This document shows positions 22,070 through 37,241 of a DNA stretch of 64,000 bases, in pieces (within the stretch, counting starts at the first letter, position 1; the number at the start of each line of letters is the position of its first letter). The DNA comes from Verticillium longisporum (taxonomy: Eukaryota > Ascomycota > Sordariomycetes > Glomerellales > Plectosphaerellaceae). The DNA is taken from the NCBI GenBank assembly GCA_019188255.1, contig JAETXT010000003.1, positions 2,356,001 through 2,420,000 on the forward strand, read 5' to 3'. The position numbers and the translations under genes were made by a program. The notes below the pieces were generated by a model. The model ran no database searches and had not been told where the DNA came from. It was given only the letters and a program-made list of their open reading frames with translations.

Positions 22070-25000
22070 GAATGAATGTCTCCTTGTCCCTATTCATACT
22101 TATCTTGACTACCTACTTGCAGCGGACACCGACGCGCCTCGAAGCTCGCTTTCCATCTCCTGACTCACCTCCCTCCGCACGATGACGATCCGGGTCCATG
22201 CGGATTTTGACTACAGCCCCAACCTGTTGTTGGTGGACGACGATCATGAGCGCTTGCACTTCCCCCGGCTTCCCCCCCTACTCAACTCATATTCACCAAA
22301 AGGAATGGCCGAGGCTGTGCATTGTAGCAGGCTGTCACCCATCTGCCAAGATCACAGGGTCAAAGATCAAACGAAAAGAGGAAAGGCCCACGCGGATATA
22401 TTCCTTGCCTCCTGCAGTCAAGCGTCCGGATAGCTCATCCGGCTGTGGATGATATGCACCCCATTTCGACTATCCGCGCCATGTCTGTTCGAAAGTTAGT
22501 GGCCGGGTCTTGTCATTTCGATCGCTATCCACTTCAATTTTGTTGAAGTTTGCGGTTCATCGGGGTTGACAACACTCGACGTAACGCATCTCTGTTCGAG
22601 AACATTATCTTCGCAGGGCCCTCATCCTGCGTCCCGTCAATGCAGCAGCCCGAATGCACCCCCAGCAAGCACTCGACAGAATAAGTGTCCCACCAAAAGG
22701 CTCTACAGTAGGCTTACTGCGTGACAGCGAGGCATGGGTCGGCGCTGATCTACTGGTAAATTGGGGGCTCTCTCATTCGGTGGGACATTTTTTTGTCGAC
22801 CACTTGCCCCAGGTCAGAGAGATGGCTCGTGGCGTTCTTGAAGCAACTCTTCTTGAGCCAAGATGGACTGAAGCGCAATATCACATCTAGCTCCTGAGAG
22901 TCAAATCATCCACGGCAAAAGCTTTATGTCTCTAGCTACGCCGCTCCGACGCACTCCAAAGACTGAACTACTCATCCTGTAGCTTGTATTGTTCGGCTTG
23001 AGACCACATCAAGAGGCCGAATGCGTATCCTACTGTGACACAGGCGCTCCATGGATAGGCCTGCTGTTCCCTCGAGATATTGTGGAATCGGAGTCGGCGC
23101 ACGAACTATGGTCTTCGTACTACCTCAACTATTCCACCCGCTTCCGCCAAGACCCTGGAAGCAGGACAAAGGCCATCATGTGTGTAACCTGTTGGTCTGG
23201 TCTAGCTTCATTCCGTGACCCTAAGCCGGCATTCCGAATAAGCGATACCGATCTAGATGATCTCCAGAACCAAAGAGCTGGCTCGCGACGAGTTGCGTAA
23301 CGCTCGCACTCGCTCCCCATCCATCGTGTCTAACACAACACTTCGTTTGCGCCGTCATATAGGAGCACGGGCACACATGCATCGAGCATCACAGGCAGTC
23401 CCACTGCCGTCACTGCACGACTATGAAGATGCTGCGGCGATGACCTACAGCGTTGCAATATCCAATCAAGCCACGGGGTGGACCTCTCCCTGATGTCCCC
23501 TGCAACAACATTTTCGACAGGTGCACGCAGCATTTGTATGGCGGTCTTCATCCTGTGAGGGCCGACGTGGTCAAGTCGCGCTCAGACGACCAGCCAGGGC
23601 ACGTTCCGGTTACCCGCAGGTTAAGACTCTGGCCGGTCGATGCTGACAGCGGGGAGATGCACTGAGCCGCAGGGAGCTAGGAAGAATCTTCCGCACCCGC
23701 CTTTTCCCGCCTTCGGGGCAGGGTAGGGCTCAAGCGGCCACGTGTACGGGCAGCGTCTGGCAGTGACGTGATGTGAGGGCACATCACAGCCTAGACCTCT
23801 TGTTCGTGACGAGACCAGTTGTTCAGCTACCCAGGGACAGAGATGGGCGTCTGTCGAAGAACCTTGCTCACAGGGCGCTACTGTTGCACACTCTTGCGAA
23901 GTGCTTTCGGCTCCTCGATACGAAGTGCCCTCGTCGGCTGCGTTTTCTGATCTGGATGATCTGTGGCTGTGAGGGAATGCAAGTTGGACGATGAAACCTC
24001 CGGTTCTAAGACGTGCAGACAAGATGAGGGGAACAAGGTCAAGGAGAGAAACATGGCCAGATGTCTTAGCTGTCGTACGGTGCCAACCAGACATGGTGTC
24101 CAGCATCAAACGATCCGCAGAAACTCTGTCGGACACGCGCGCACGTGGAGGACGTTCGTTGCTGTCGCTCCGCGAGCACGACATTCGTCGCAGCCCTGGC
24201 ACCCGCCGTCGGGGGTTACGCAGGGCGAGTGAAAAGGCGCCTGCGTTTAGTCGCCACAAGGCTACGCCATGACGAGCGCCGGGAAGAACAAGGACCAGGG
24301 CCTTCAACAGGATGGGTGCATGGGTCGAAACTGCGGTTGATGATTGTCGCGGTCGATGCCATGATCAGTCGCAGCGGGTCCCGAACCCACGCAGCGGCTG
24401 GAGACATGCATCGCCAAACGACCACCCGGTCATCTCGACCTGGTTCTCGGAGTCGGAGTCCCCCAGTCTCCTCCCTCGGGCAAATCTGGCGGGCGCCACG
24501 ATGGGTATATGCATTCATACCTCCGCCGCTGGCAGCCAGGGCTGGACGGGACCACGCCGTCGCAGCTCTCCAACGACAATGCAGTGGTTGGCGAAGGCAC
24601 AACACACACCAAAAAAGCTCTGCCGATCCTACAAAGGGCTTCCGTCGATTGAGGGGGGTTGGACATCGATGCAGATCGGCCTATCAGATCCCTCGAGATG
24701 ACTACATTTCCCTGTATTTTGCGAACAGGACACCCTGTGACTGGCCTCCTCACAAGCAGACTGCTCACCTTACTTTCCTCTTCTCCTCTCAGCCTAATTT
24801 TATCACAGTGGTGTGCGTGATTGCATATGCACGTACTCAGGCGGGTGACCTCCGCGGACTCTTTGCGACGGGCATGCAGTCCAGTCTGCCCGCATATTGA
24901 CATTTCGCCAAATACGATATCCCGATGAAAGATGAAGTGCAGAATTGGTGCTGGGGCCTAGAAGCATAGTTCATGGCGGGGGCACATGTACCACAACGCG

Positions 25001-27725
25001 ACCATTGCTGGCGCGAGCAGAGCAAGGCACAGCACACCAACTTTCTTTCCCAAGTACCAAATCATGTCTGACTGAGTTGGGTCACCAAACACGGAATCTC
25101 GCTTTTGCAAGCTCAGGGAGATATTGGTGCGTCGGGCTGCAGATACCATTCATCCTTGTGGCCCAATGACCGTTGTTACCGAGACCGGGCAGCTTGAGTC
25201 TTGAATACAACAAACATGTCCAGCCGACTATCGGCAATGGGCAAGCATAGGCTACGCGGGAAAGGCCATGCTGTCACAGGTTTGCTCGATGGCGACTGCT
25301 ACCCCATCGCATTCCTGTTTTGGTGCGTCACGATGAGCTGGCGGCCGTCTGTCTCTGGAGCACAATCTTCTCTTGTGGATCTACGTACATACACGCACAT
25401 GCGTGCCTCACTGTGTGCCCTGTCAGTTTCTGTCAGCTGCTTGGTGCTGGGGGCAAGGACAACAATCTGCCGGATGTTTGACTACTACCAAGCCCATTTG
25501 GTACGCAAACCGTGTAGTTGTAAAGGGAATTGGCCATTCCTTATACCAGCGCCTTCCGACGGATTGCTCATGCTTTGCAGCATAACAACCAATGTCAATT
25601 CGACCTGCGACGTGCGTTTCCACTGCCTTCAAAATTGACTTGTTTGATTCCTCCTTATTGTTGCTGCTGACTTCAGTTCCCTCCCCGGGCTACCAAGCCC
25701 GAAAGCATAGCACTCTCTTCGAATGGGTGACGAGGCAACTATAGGTCGCACCGTGGCGTCTCAGCAGGAGAGCTAACTCTACGGATCACATTGACCACGG
25801 TATACGTGCGTCACGCACAACCTTTCATATCTCATATGGAATAGTACCAAGTAACCGAGCACGATGGAGCATCACCGAGGAAGAGGCCGGTGCGGTGCGG
25901 GGGAGGAGACTTGTCATCACATTCCTCAGCAGACGGGCCTCTATTGTGAGATGACTGGTCATACAGCTCGCGGTTTGCCGTCTCCAGCTCCAGTGGCACG
26001 CGAGGTTCCTTTCATCCGGGAATGGCAGCCTTGATCGACACCACATCCAAGTTTTGTTTTCTTACTTGTCTTCCTGCCTTCTCTTGCGGACGTTGATGGC
26101 CGAAAACTGCGCGGCAGGATAAGACCGAACATCAAAGCCGCCACGTCTGGCCAGCGCTTGAGGAGAGCATTTGGCGTGATTGCGCTGGCACGAGACAAAA
26201 AGGTTGTCCTCTTGAGCCAACGCATAATTCTGCAGCCTCTTGCCGTCCTCACAGCAGGCAGGTAGCCCAAACAACTACCCCTTTCAATACGACGTGGCGA
26301 ATCGGTTCGGCATCGGGACCTGAGCCGCAAGCATGGACGAGCGCGCTTGATCTGCATTGCAGCACGCGCGCCTTGAGGTCTAGCTTTCCGCTTCCCACCC
26401 ATATTCCCTCCCCCGTTCAGGGGATCTGGCAGCCATGGTGTGTCGCAGATCCTTGAGCTGACTGTCAAGGTCTTTCTATTGGATGCTCAGGTTCGACGGC
26501 CGAGCATGATGGTCTCAAATAGTCTCAGTTCTCATCGAATCTTTACGTTACGTCGTCTAATTACCAGGCTGTTGGCTAAAGACGTCTCCTTTTTGGGGTC
26601 TGAGCTACGTCAGGTGGACCATCTCGATATCACGTCTGGGCTCCAAGCGATCCGGACTATCACAGAATCCACCTGTCGGGCTGTTTGCGAACTAATCTCT
26701 CCCACATCGGCCACGCGGACAGAATGGCAAAATCCTTCCAACGTCTCGAACGGGACAAGGTATCCTCTACTGCCATGCGAGGGTGTTGACGAGTGTGTGG
26801 AGGGACGAAGAGAGCCTCTGCGGGTCTATGCAGCAATCCGCCTTGGCTGTGCTCACATGGAGCCTGTCATCTAGAAGCACTGCTAGTACCCATACTTCTG
26901 CAGATGTCTGTGTGGCTAACACTCGTGAAATAAAGGGAGAAATGGAGACGGAGAGAATGTGCGCGAGCCGGCATTGGTCAATTGAAGGTGTCCCTTTACG
27001 AATAGAACAAAAACAGAGTGATGACTTGCCCAACACAATATGCTCTCTACGAACACATACACAATCGAACTCGGGTGGTACCTACTGACTATAACACGCC
27101 GAGCTGCAGCAGCTTTGTCGAGATGGCCCTCTTCGGGGTAACCAAGTTCATCACGCTTTGCCCCTCCCCCTTTTCTACTACACTTCACTCTAGCTGTGAG
27201 ACGGTGAACAAGAGGACAAGTGTTTGGGAGCTTCAGTTGAGCACAAGCTGGCAAGTTTTCGCCCCATCTTTCAAACAACATAGTCTGACAAGAAAAGGCG
27301 GATCGTCCCCTTCTCCTTTCAAAGAGAGACCTACGTTCCGGACAGAACGTCCTCCCCCACGGCCCCAGCGTCCTAGACTTCCAGCCGCAGGTCGAGTTCG
27401 AGCTCCGACGCCGAACCTGAACCTGGACCCAAGGACGACGTCGACGGCTGGCGCCTTCTGCTGATGAAACGAGCTGTTGGCACGACAGGTTGTCAACGCC
27501 ATCGCTAGGATCGCACAGCCCTCTCTCGCTTACTGCAACACACACATACACGACCCCGAGCTGGATACTATAACAAAGATCATGGTCACGTCAGTCTGTT
27601 ACCCAAACCAAGGAAGAAGATATAACCGTACCGGCCCGCCGTTCCCCGGGTCCTTCCTTGAGCGCGTCCAGCGATATCCCCTACCCACCCTCGCGTCAAA
27701 CGTCCGGCCGCCGCCTCTCGACACA
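22070..27725. other. largest gene-poor region, 5.7 kb
   Basis: No gene could be supported. Open frames such as 24145-24900 (plus) and 23621-24307 (minus) begin with GTG or TTG, not ATG, and give low-complexity basic products. There is no terminal repeat, transposase motif, tRNA or strong AT bias. The last 300 bases before 27726 (27300-27700) are probably promoter and leader of the Zn2Cys6 gene. Short non-coding transcripts cannot be excluded. Confidence 0.4.
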
Positions 27726-29213
27726 ATGAACGAGCGAGAGGCAGACTCGGACATGACGCCGCCACGTAAGCGCATTGCTGTTGCTGTATGTTTCCGGTTC
27801 TGTCGCGTCGGGAGCCGACTCGAGCACGTTCCCTTCGTCCACAGCCATCGAACTGACATGTCTCCTTGTCGCCTCGTAGTGCACGCGGTGCAGGAAGCGA
27901 AAGATCCGATGCAGCGGCGACCCGGGCGACGGCTTGCCATGTCACAATTGCAAAAATGCCGGCGCCGAGCCATGTCAATTTTTGAGGGTAAGAACAGAGC
28001 TCATGCCACATCCCAACCCCTGGGCGTGCATATTGAGAATTGAGAATGTCCATGTCAACTGAATACCACGGCAGGTTGCCTCACAAGAAACGACAATCAT
28101 CCAGCCCGATCGAGGGTTCGCGTATGATATAGATACGGCCAGGACATACCAGGTTAGAGGCATCATTCCCTCAGCCTTCCCGCCACAGTACCCTCCAGAT
28201 TTGCAGGATGGTCTCGCCCGGTTTCCTTCGCCGTCAGCCAGCTACAACTCTACGGCGCGATACAACCAGGGCATTCCAAGCTGGGCGTCGGCATACTGTG
28301 ATGAGACTGCCGACTTCTCGAACATGGGTTACCACCCCTCTTACTATAGCCAGGACCCAGCATACCTGTACCGGATGGCCTCGGCCACGGAACGAACCGA
28401 GCCGAGCAGCTTGTTATATGGAGATGTCGGCGCCAACTACAACTACGGGCAGCGTCCTATAACCGGCGGCGACTCGCCCAACTTTTCCCTCAGCAGTGTG
28501 GCGGCTTCATTGCCGAGTTCGAACGACAGTAGGTTACTTCCCACGCCGGTCAACAGGACCCTGGCCAGCTCTGGTGCGTCGATCTACCGCGCGGATGAGA
28601 CATCACCTTACAGCTATAAGGCGCAGAACGGGACGGCGACGCTTTCTTCTCCTGTCGTCAGTCTTTCTGAGGAGTCGGGGGTTACCTCAGCTGCGAGAGC
28701 TCGCCAGCGCCAGCATATCAGGCCTCGTCCGGGCCTCCCTCGGCCAACGGCAGCGCCAGCAGCACAAGCAGCGCAAGCAATCGCATGTCCATGTCCATGT
28801 GCTGCGGCACGGACGGCTACTCGACCTCCTCGTCCATCTTCTCGAACTCGGAGCTGCGCGCGCCAGGTTCTGGTAGCGATCCCTCCTATGACTACGGCGA
28901 CTCACTGCGCAGGAGCAGCGGCACGCCGCTTCTCTCCAACGGCCAGCCGTACAAGGTACCGCAGCAGCCCACGCCATCCATGCCCTCCCACCGTTCGGGC
29001 ACGCACAGCCATCACGATCACCAGTCGGCCCGCTCGGCCGCAGCTTGTCTGCTGTCCGGCCTCAGTGATTCTGGTACCGCCGGCGGACCTGGGACAGACA
29101 TCTCGGGAGCTACTGCAGTAGGCGGTGGGGGTAACGTTGGCAGCGGCAGCAGTGCCATGGGACATGCCGACGTACAGACCCGGGTTCCTGTCGGCAGCCT
29201 GCCTGCAGCCTAG
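27726..29213 (+). CDS. Zn2Cys6 transcription factor, frameshift in G run
   Basis: Exons 27726-27785, 27880-27987 and 28075-29213. The binuclear zinc cluster is exon 2: CTRCRKRKIRC, then nine residues, then CHNCKNAGAEPC, giving the full C-x2-C-x6-C...C-x2-C-x7-C pattern. It is preceded by PPRKRIAVA. Introns of 94 and 87 nt flank it and both have clean GT-AG ends. The rest is Ser/Tyr/Gly/Pro-rich and without the middle homology region of Gal4-type factors. After SLSEESG, at GGGGG 28677-28681, the frame slips by one; one more G yields GYLSCESSPAPAYQASSG and a coherent Ser-rich C-terminus ending PVGSLPAA (435 aa). The unrestored frame becomes Ala/Arg/Pro-rich and is implausible. Nuclear DNA-binding regulator; target unknown. 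Confidence 0.85.
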
Positions 29214-31469
29214 GCCGCTGCCCTGCATTTCGCCTCTTCCCTTTCTCTTCTTTTCATTTACATGTCACTTTTCATTTTATCTTCTCTCATGCCTATCACA
29301 CCCCTCCCCCCCCGTCCCCTGTCCACCCCTTTCCCCCCCACGCCCCCTCCCTCAGCAGCAACCTTCAGCCCTGACAGGAGAAGTCCGTCACAGCCACGTG
29401 CCCATCCACAGGTACGAGAAGGGGATACACGACGGGAGGAGGGGCTTGACGCGAGGTGACGATAGGATTCATCTGTCGTGCGGCTGCGGGGTCTGCGTCG
29501 CCCCCTGCAGTGCGTGAATGACGACGAGAACGATGATCCTCGGCTGCTGTCATGGTGTTGGAGCCCTCTGCCCATGTTGATGCCCCCCCCCCTCTTCCTT
29601 TTCCCGACGCCTTGTCTCGGTTTCCCCTGGGTCTGTTCCGCCTGTATTGTGGGTGTCATGGGATGCATGCACATCTGGTGGTGGCGGCTATTCCTGTCTA
29701 TTCCCATCTCCTATGGTGCCTTGCTTGCCTTGCTTCGGGTTTGAAGAGAGGCGCAGCTCACGTACTCGAGCTCTCCAGCATCTGGGTATCGGAACAAACA
29801 CCACCTTAGTTTCCTCGCCTCTTTACCTCTCACCCAGTACCCCTTGCGCCTCAACCGCCACTGTCCTATTTCCATTCACCTCGTCAACTTCAAACACGAG
29901 ATATCGAGAGCCTCGTCCTTCCCACCCGCAGCCTCCACGGTCACAAGCGCCCTTCTGCCACTCAGCCACTTGGGCCATTTGTTCCCGGGTCTGTCAGAGT
30001 AGACGGGCGCCACTACCACCCTCGATGCCCTTTCCAACGCGAGGTGGCGTATTCACGCAGAGCGTCACGGCTGCAAGGGGCAGGATGTAAGGAGTGGTGT
30101 CCCTGTCAGTCAGTCGGCAGTCATCATCCGTTCTCGACCGCGGGCGAGACCCGGCTGGATACAGTGGTGCCTGTACACGTGGCTCAACGGCCCAACGGCA
30201 GCCTCTTCAGGCCCTCTTACCTGCGTGCGTGGGTGCCACGACCCCAACGGCTACGACTACGGACAGATCTCGGTCTCTGGAGCCGATGACTTCCCTCATC
30301 CATCCCCCCTTTCCACCCCCACCCGAGGAAACCACGAAAGGGGGGGCATGAGAGAGGCGAAGGGCGACACTTCCCGACCGCCCCCTCCCTCCTTGACTGT
30401 CACATACCTACCCAGGTACTTACTTCTACGTGGTGGCGTGGCCCCCGCATGATACCCAATACCCAGTCTCGGGTTCGATCGTCTCAGCTTGGCTCGCGGT
30501 ACATCTCGTGGCTCGGGCCGCGACTGGACAAGGCCCTCATCCGAAGGGGCCCCCCTCTCGTCCTCTTCCCCGCGCCACCCCCAGGTCAGCCAGGTCAGGC
30601 TCGGTCAGCGGTCGTCGGAGCCTGATCTACTCTTGCCGCGCCTTTTCTCCTGCTACCCCGTGTTTCTATCCCTTTAACTCATTGGTCCCTTTTACGACCT
30701 GTTGGTGTTCGACATTTCAACCAAGTTCGACTTCGTCTCGGAAAGGGTTTCGCCTTGCCGCTGCGACTTGTCTTTTTACAGCGATCATCTTTCTCTGCTT
30801 TCCCCTCTTTTCCCAGTCTTTCTCATCTATCTGCTGTGTGCATTTTCGTCTTTTTTTTTTGGTTTTGTTTGCAATGGAGCACATGAGGTGGGATTATCCA
30901 GGGTACCGGAAAAGTCGTATTCTTCTCGTCGTGCGCATTGATTTCACCTGCTTTGTTCTGTTCGCTTGTGGGGAATAAGCATACCATTTTCACTTTCCCT
31001 GTCGGCATCCTACTAATTACTGTGGCGAAGAGCCATGGCGAACCGGGTGTCGGCGTTGGGGTGATCTTCGAAGCAAGCTGGAAATGTGGATGGGACTGGG
31101 TTTCCTAGGATGTAAAATGGAATGGGTAAGGCGTCTATCTACCTCGACTGTACGGGTAGGACGGGTGCCAAAAACAAAGGAAAGACAAAATTGCGGAACA
31201 GACATCATGTCAATGCTGGGGTCTCCAAGGTTCTTTACGCGAATATAGGAAGGCGGAGGGGCACGAGCGAGCATGCAGTATTCGACCAAAGGTGCGAGGC
31301 AACTGGCTGAGAGGTAGACGAGCCTGTTGTCAACAGGGAGCACAAGTCAGTATCGCGAAATTGATAATCAACAGCACCAACAAGGAAGTTAGTCAGCGTC
31401 TCGCGATTTGCGAATATTTTCATCATTCATGTGGTATCTTCTGCTCCCCTGCCTCTTATGTCTCCTCTT
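29214..31469. other. intergenic between convergent TF and PMI
   Basis: 2.26 kb with CT-rich tracts and no gene-like open frame. Presumably it includes a long 3' UTR on each side. A short TACCTACCCAGGTAC cluster is at about 30406-30420. Confidence 0.4.
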
Positions 31470-32908
31470 TTACAGCTTTTGTGGCGTCTTTTCGTCCACC
31501 TCGCAGAACGCCTTGAAAGTGACAAACTCATCATCCTCGCTGCCCTCGGACTGCAGGACGAGTTCAGCGGTGGAGCCCACAAAGTAGACATGGCCCTCGC
31601 TGATCTTCTCGACCGTCGGGCCGACGGCGATGGTGCCGCGGCCAGAGGTGCAGATGATGATGCTCGGCCCATCGAGAGGCTCAAAGGTGGCCTTGGCGGC
31701 GTCGCCCTTGAGAACGCTGCGGACGACGCTGAATTCGTCGATGGGCGGGTCGTACAAGGCAACGACGGAACCTGAGGAGTAGCCGGCGCGGTTGAGCGTG
31801 GCGTACGGGTAGTCTTGAGGGGCCATCTTCTGGTCGTCAATGGGGGCGTAGTTGTAGGTGAGCATGTCAACGAGGGTCGAGACATCCTTGAACTTGGGCG
31901 TAAAGCCGGCGCGCACAACATTGTCAGAGGCAGCCATGCACTCAATGATGTCGCCAGAAAGGTAGGCATGAATGTCGTCGGCCTGGAGGAACATGGCCTC
32001 GCCAGGGGACAGGGTGATGTAGTTCAGGAAGAAGAAGACAAAGAGGCCAATGTCATCCGGGAACTGGCTGTTGAGGCGGGTGACGAGTTCGGCAAGGGTG
32101 GAGCCAGAGGTGGAGGGCAGACCCGAGGCCGCAAAGGAAGATCCCTCTGACCGGGCGAGGGAGACAAGGTTGGCCGTTTCCTTCTTGATTTCCTCGGGTG
32201 TGGCGGACATGAGGGAGGCGAAGATGTGTTGGAGAGCCGTCTTGTTGCGGTCTTTGGCCTCCTGAGAGTCGTCTTCTGCCGAACCCTTGACGGTATCGAT
32301 AAACTCGTCCGCCTTGTGATTCTTGACGATGGCCTTCAACGGCGGTACAGACTCGAGGAAGTGGACTATCTCAGCGAGTGGTCTGAAGCCACAGAGGCCC
32401 TCGAATGGGGTGATGGCGATGGTCATCTCGGGTTTGTGGTTGTCATCGGGGTAGTTCTTGGAGTCGCGGGCGTGAAGTTGTTCGGCCAACTTCTTGTTGG
32501 GATGGGCCTGGATCGAGAGGGCCTTGTTGATCGACAAGACTTTGAAGAGGAAGGGCAGCTTGTTGCCGTACTTGGTGGAGACGGTCGTCGACAGGAGCTG
32601 GGCATTGTCGGCACAAAGATCAACGAGAGAGCGGCCGGACTTGACGTCTTTGGAAGGGTTGGAGGGATGTGTGCCCATCCAAAGCTGGAATTTGGCCGTA
32701 TAAGTTAGCGTCTACCGCAGGTCACTGGTCAGGGAGATGCGGGAGGGAGTCTGGCGCGAACCTCAGCGTAGGGCTGGTCAGACTTGACTTCGAAGCCATC
32801 GGCGGGCGTCGTGGCAGCGAAGCGCGCAGCAGCCGACTCAGAACCAGTTTTGCCCCATTCGTACGAATTGACGCCGCACTGGAGGCGGATCAGAGGGACC
32901 GGCAGCAT
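31470..32908 (-). CDS. PMI40: mannose-6-phosphate isomerase
   Basis: Exon 1 (32908-32762, [20 protein letters not shown]) and exon 2 (32684-31470) encode 453 aa, normal for a type I phosphomannose isomerase. The 77-nt intron has a weak donor (GTTCGC) but a good branch (GCTAAC) and acceptor (TTCCAG); splicing gives the conserved [16 protein letters not shown]. Zinc-binding elements are visible: [11 protein letters not shown] (Gln and His), HKPEMTIA (Glu) and [20 protein letters not shown] (His), plus [11 protein letters not shown]. It interconverts fructose-6-phosphate and mannose-6-phosphate in the cytosol and so feeds GDP-mannose for glycosylation and cell-wall mannan. It is divergent to SGF29. 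Confidence 0.96.
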
Positions 32909-34120
32909 GGTGGGGATAGGCAAAGGGTGTTGTGCGGTCGTGGAAACAAGATCGAAAGGGCAACGAGTGGACAACAGCAACAAGAGAGGCAATATGCGAG
33001 GTATATAAAATGGCTGCGATGCGCGAGTTTTTGGATTCTCGCAAAATGCAAAGGCGATTACGAGACAAGGCTCCTCCTGTCTTTGAAGGTGGTTTGGCGG
33101 GACACACGCACCTGAAGACCCCGCGGCCGCGCTGTGAGCTCTCGTGGTGGGTGGCAGCAGGAGCGATTGACGTCAGGCAGGGGTCACCCTGGAGAGCTGC
33201 TGCCCCGCCTTCCACTGTGTTTGCTTCCCGAGTTGCCAGGAAATTGAGTCCCCCATCACCCAACTTCGGGCCGGAAAATGGCCCGCCGCACTGTGGCGGT
33301 TCATACAGTGAGGAGACCTCGACAGAGGAGGGCGAGTGACTTGGTCCATGCGCTCATTCTCCGACGCGTCTAGGGGAGCCAACATGATCGGATCCATTGA
33401 AGCGCGCGGCTCGCGTCCTCCACTTTCACCCTCAACCTCATCCTCAACCTCAGCCCCGTCATCAACGCCGGTGGATCACCAGCTGAGACCATCTTAGCTA
33501 TAGAGGTGCATCAAGACATCAGGGCCGGGCGATTGAGTTCAAGGTTTTTCGTCGGTGGTCGTGTAAGCTTTTGGAGGCGGCGCACAATTTCATTCCTGCA
33601 TTCGTCTACAGTGCACGGGATATGAACATTATGATTTCCTGGAACGCCCTCTTCATCCTTTCTTGATACCCCCCTACAATATCACGAGCAATCTATTCGC
33701 CTCGAATCTCCAGACTATCTATCAGTCGGACAGCAGCCCCCCATATCAGGTCTTTTTCAGTGGCCGGCATTGACAAGCGAATCGCCAAGGCGTGGTTGGA
33801 CAACCAGACCCCGCTTGTCATACCGTCACTGCATCTGCAGGTGCCACAGGAAAGCCGTACTTGCCCAGCGAGCAATCATACCAGCCGGAAAGCACTGGTG
33901 ACGTTCAAGCCTACGACTTCTCTTGACGTGTCTTCGGCCTTGGCCTGCTCGTGAGTCGTCCTTCTGCAACCCCTCGCTCAGCATCTTTCATGTCCTCTTG
34001 TGTTTCTCTCAACAAATCATCACAAACTACCAGAGAACCAACCCTTCCATCAAATTTACACCCTTAGCGTTTTCACACAGACACACGCGCACATACACAC
34101 ACACACACATACACGGTACA
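32909..34120. other. divergent promoter between PMI and SGF29
   Basis: A 1.2-kb upstream region shared by the two genes. Apart from an AC-rich microsatellite at its right end I see no feature and no gene. Confidence 0.5.
34074..34115. repeat. (CA)n microsatellite in the SGF29 5' leader
   Basis: An interrupted CA/ACAC tract of about 42 bases that ends five bases before the SGF29 start codon. Such a tract is prone to slippage and lies in transcribed leader sequence. Confidence 0.75.
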
Positions 34121-35424
34121 ATGACTGACCCTAAGAAGCCTCCCCGCGCGAACCCGCCGAAAGCCAAGGTCAAGCCTGGCCGAAGAGGCTCCCTGGCGAA
34201 GCAGCCTAAGCGGGCAAACTCATCACTGCCTCCAAGACCCCCAAACGTAGCCGGCTCAGGTCCCTCCTCCACGCCCGGGATAGCACCTGCGTTCCCGTTG
34301 CCTTCAGCTGCCGGCATCATGTCACAACGTCACAGGAGCGGCCGCGGCTCGAATCGCAACAATGGCGGTGGCCACGGTGAGGAGGTCCAGCTTTGGGAAA
34401 TGGCCAAGCAGCAGATCCACGAGGTCGTCACCGGCGTCAACACGGAGAATGACAACTTGGCCGAACTGCTCAAGCTCGACGCCAAGACGGCAACCGCTAC
34501 TAAGAATGGCGGCGGTCCCACCGGAGCAGACCTCGCAACAATGGAGCAACTCTGTCGGTCCGGTGTGAGGCTGTCTGAGACCAACTCGAACACCATTCGC
34601 GCTCTCATTGAACAGCTCACGCTCCTCAAAGCAGTCCAACAGGCCAACCACAAGGAAGCCACCGAGGCCCTGGCCGCGCCGACGGCGTCACGCACTGGCG
34701 GCTCGTCGCGGAACCGCGAGACGGCTAGCGCTGCCGCCGCTGCCGCCGCCGCGGCGTCCTCCCTGTACGACTTTGACGGCGCGGGGGACTCACCGGTACC
34801 TAGTCCCATCTCCAGTGGGCGAAAGTACGGGGACCGGTCGAGCAATCGCGACAGCGCGCGAGAGAGCAACCGGGACAGCAATCGAGACAGCATCCCTCCC
34901 AAAGCCGATAGTGTTGAGCCGCAGGGATCCACGGGCAGCGGCACAGCCGGCTCATCTTCGGGGTGCTGCCGGGGTCAACGACGGCCGGCAACGGGCCCCG
35001 CGGCAAGATCACCTTTTCCAAAGGTGACAAGGTGGCGTTCAAGCGCAAGAAGGAAGAGCCGCAACAAGGTGATCCGCCGTATGACTGGATACTCGGCGAA
35101 GTTGTTGGCGTCATTGGCGAAGGCAAGAGCCGGCGGTACAAGTGCCTGGACGTGGAGCCGGAGGACCCGGCCAAAGCCAAAGAGTTCAAGACTTTTGCGT
35201 CCAACATGATCCCTATCCCGCTGGAGAACTCGCCAGGTCTGTCCAAGCTGGAGCCCCGGAAGATGGTTCTCGCCCTGTACCCGCAAACGACGGCGTTCTA
35301 CGCGGCCAATGTCGAGAGTACGGAACCGGACGGTGTGACGGTGAATTTGAAGTTTCACGGGGAGAATGATTCGACGACGACGCATCAGGTAGAGAGGCGC
35401 TACGTGCTGGAGTATCGGCCATGA
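34121..35424 (+). CDS. sgf29: SAGA subunit Sgf29 with tandem Tudor domain, frameshift in G run
   Basis: The N-terminal part (ATG 34121, MTDPKKPPRANPPKAKVKPG) contains a helical segment (LWEMAKQQIHEVVTGVNTEN, LIEQLTLLKAVQQANHKEAT) and Ser/Arg-rich linkers. An alternative ATG lies at 34319. The C-terminal 140 residues form the SGF29 double-Tudor domain: KGDKVAFKRKKEE, DWILGEVVGVIGEGKSRRYK, MVLALYPQTTAFYAANV, and VERRYVLEYRP at the end. The two parts are in different frames. The slip lies at one of two GGGG runs (34960-34963 or 34971-34974); one extra G joins them into 434 aa. No intron signals fit. Sgf29 binds H3K4me2/3 and anchors the SAGA acetyltransferase module at active promoters. Confidence 0.9.

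Positions 35425-37241
<1,817 letters not shown>

Noticed and set aside
23621..24307. 228-codon minus-strand open frame
   Set aside because: Starts with TTG and is unpatterned; overlaps other equally poor frames.
24145..24900. 251-codon plus-strand open frame in the gene-poor region
   Set aside because: Starts with GTG; the product is Arg/Ser-rich without pattern, and no splice or domain evidence exists.
29258..31008. Open frames between the Zn2Cys6 gene and PMI
   Set aside because: Translations of CT-rich tracts (Pro/Ser/Leu/Phe-rich), without domain or conserved pattern.
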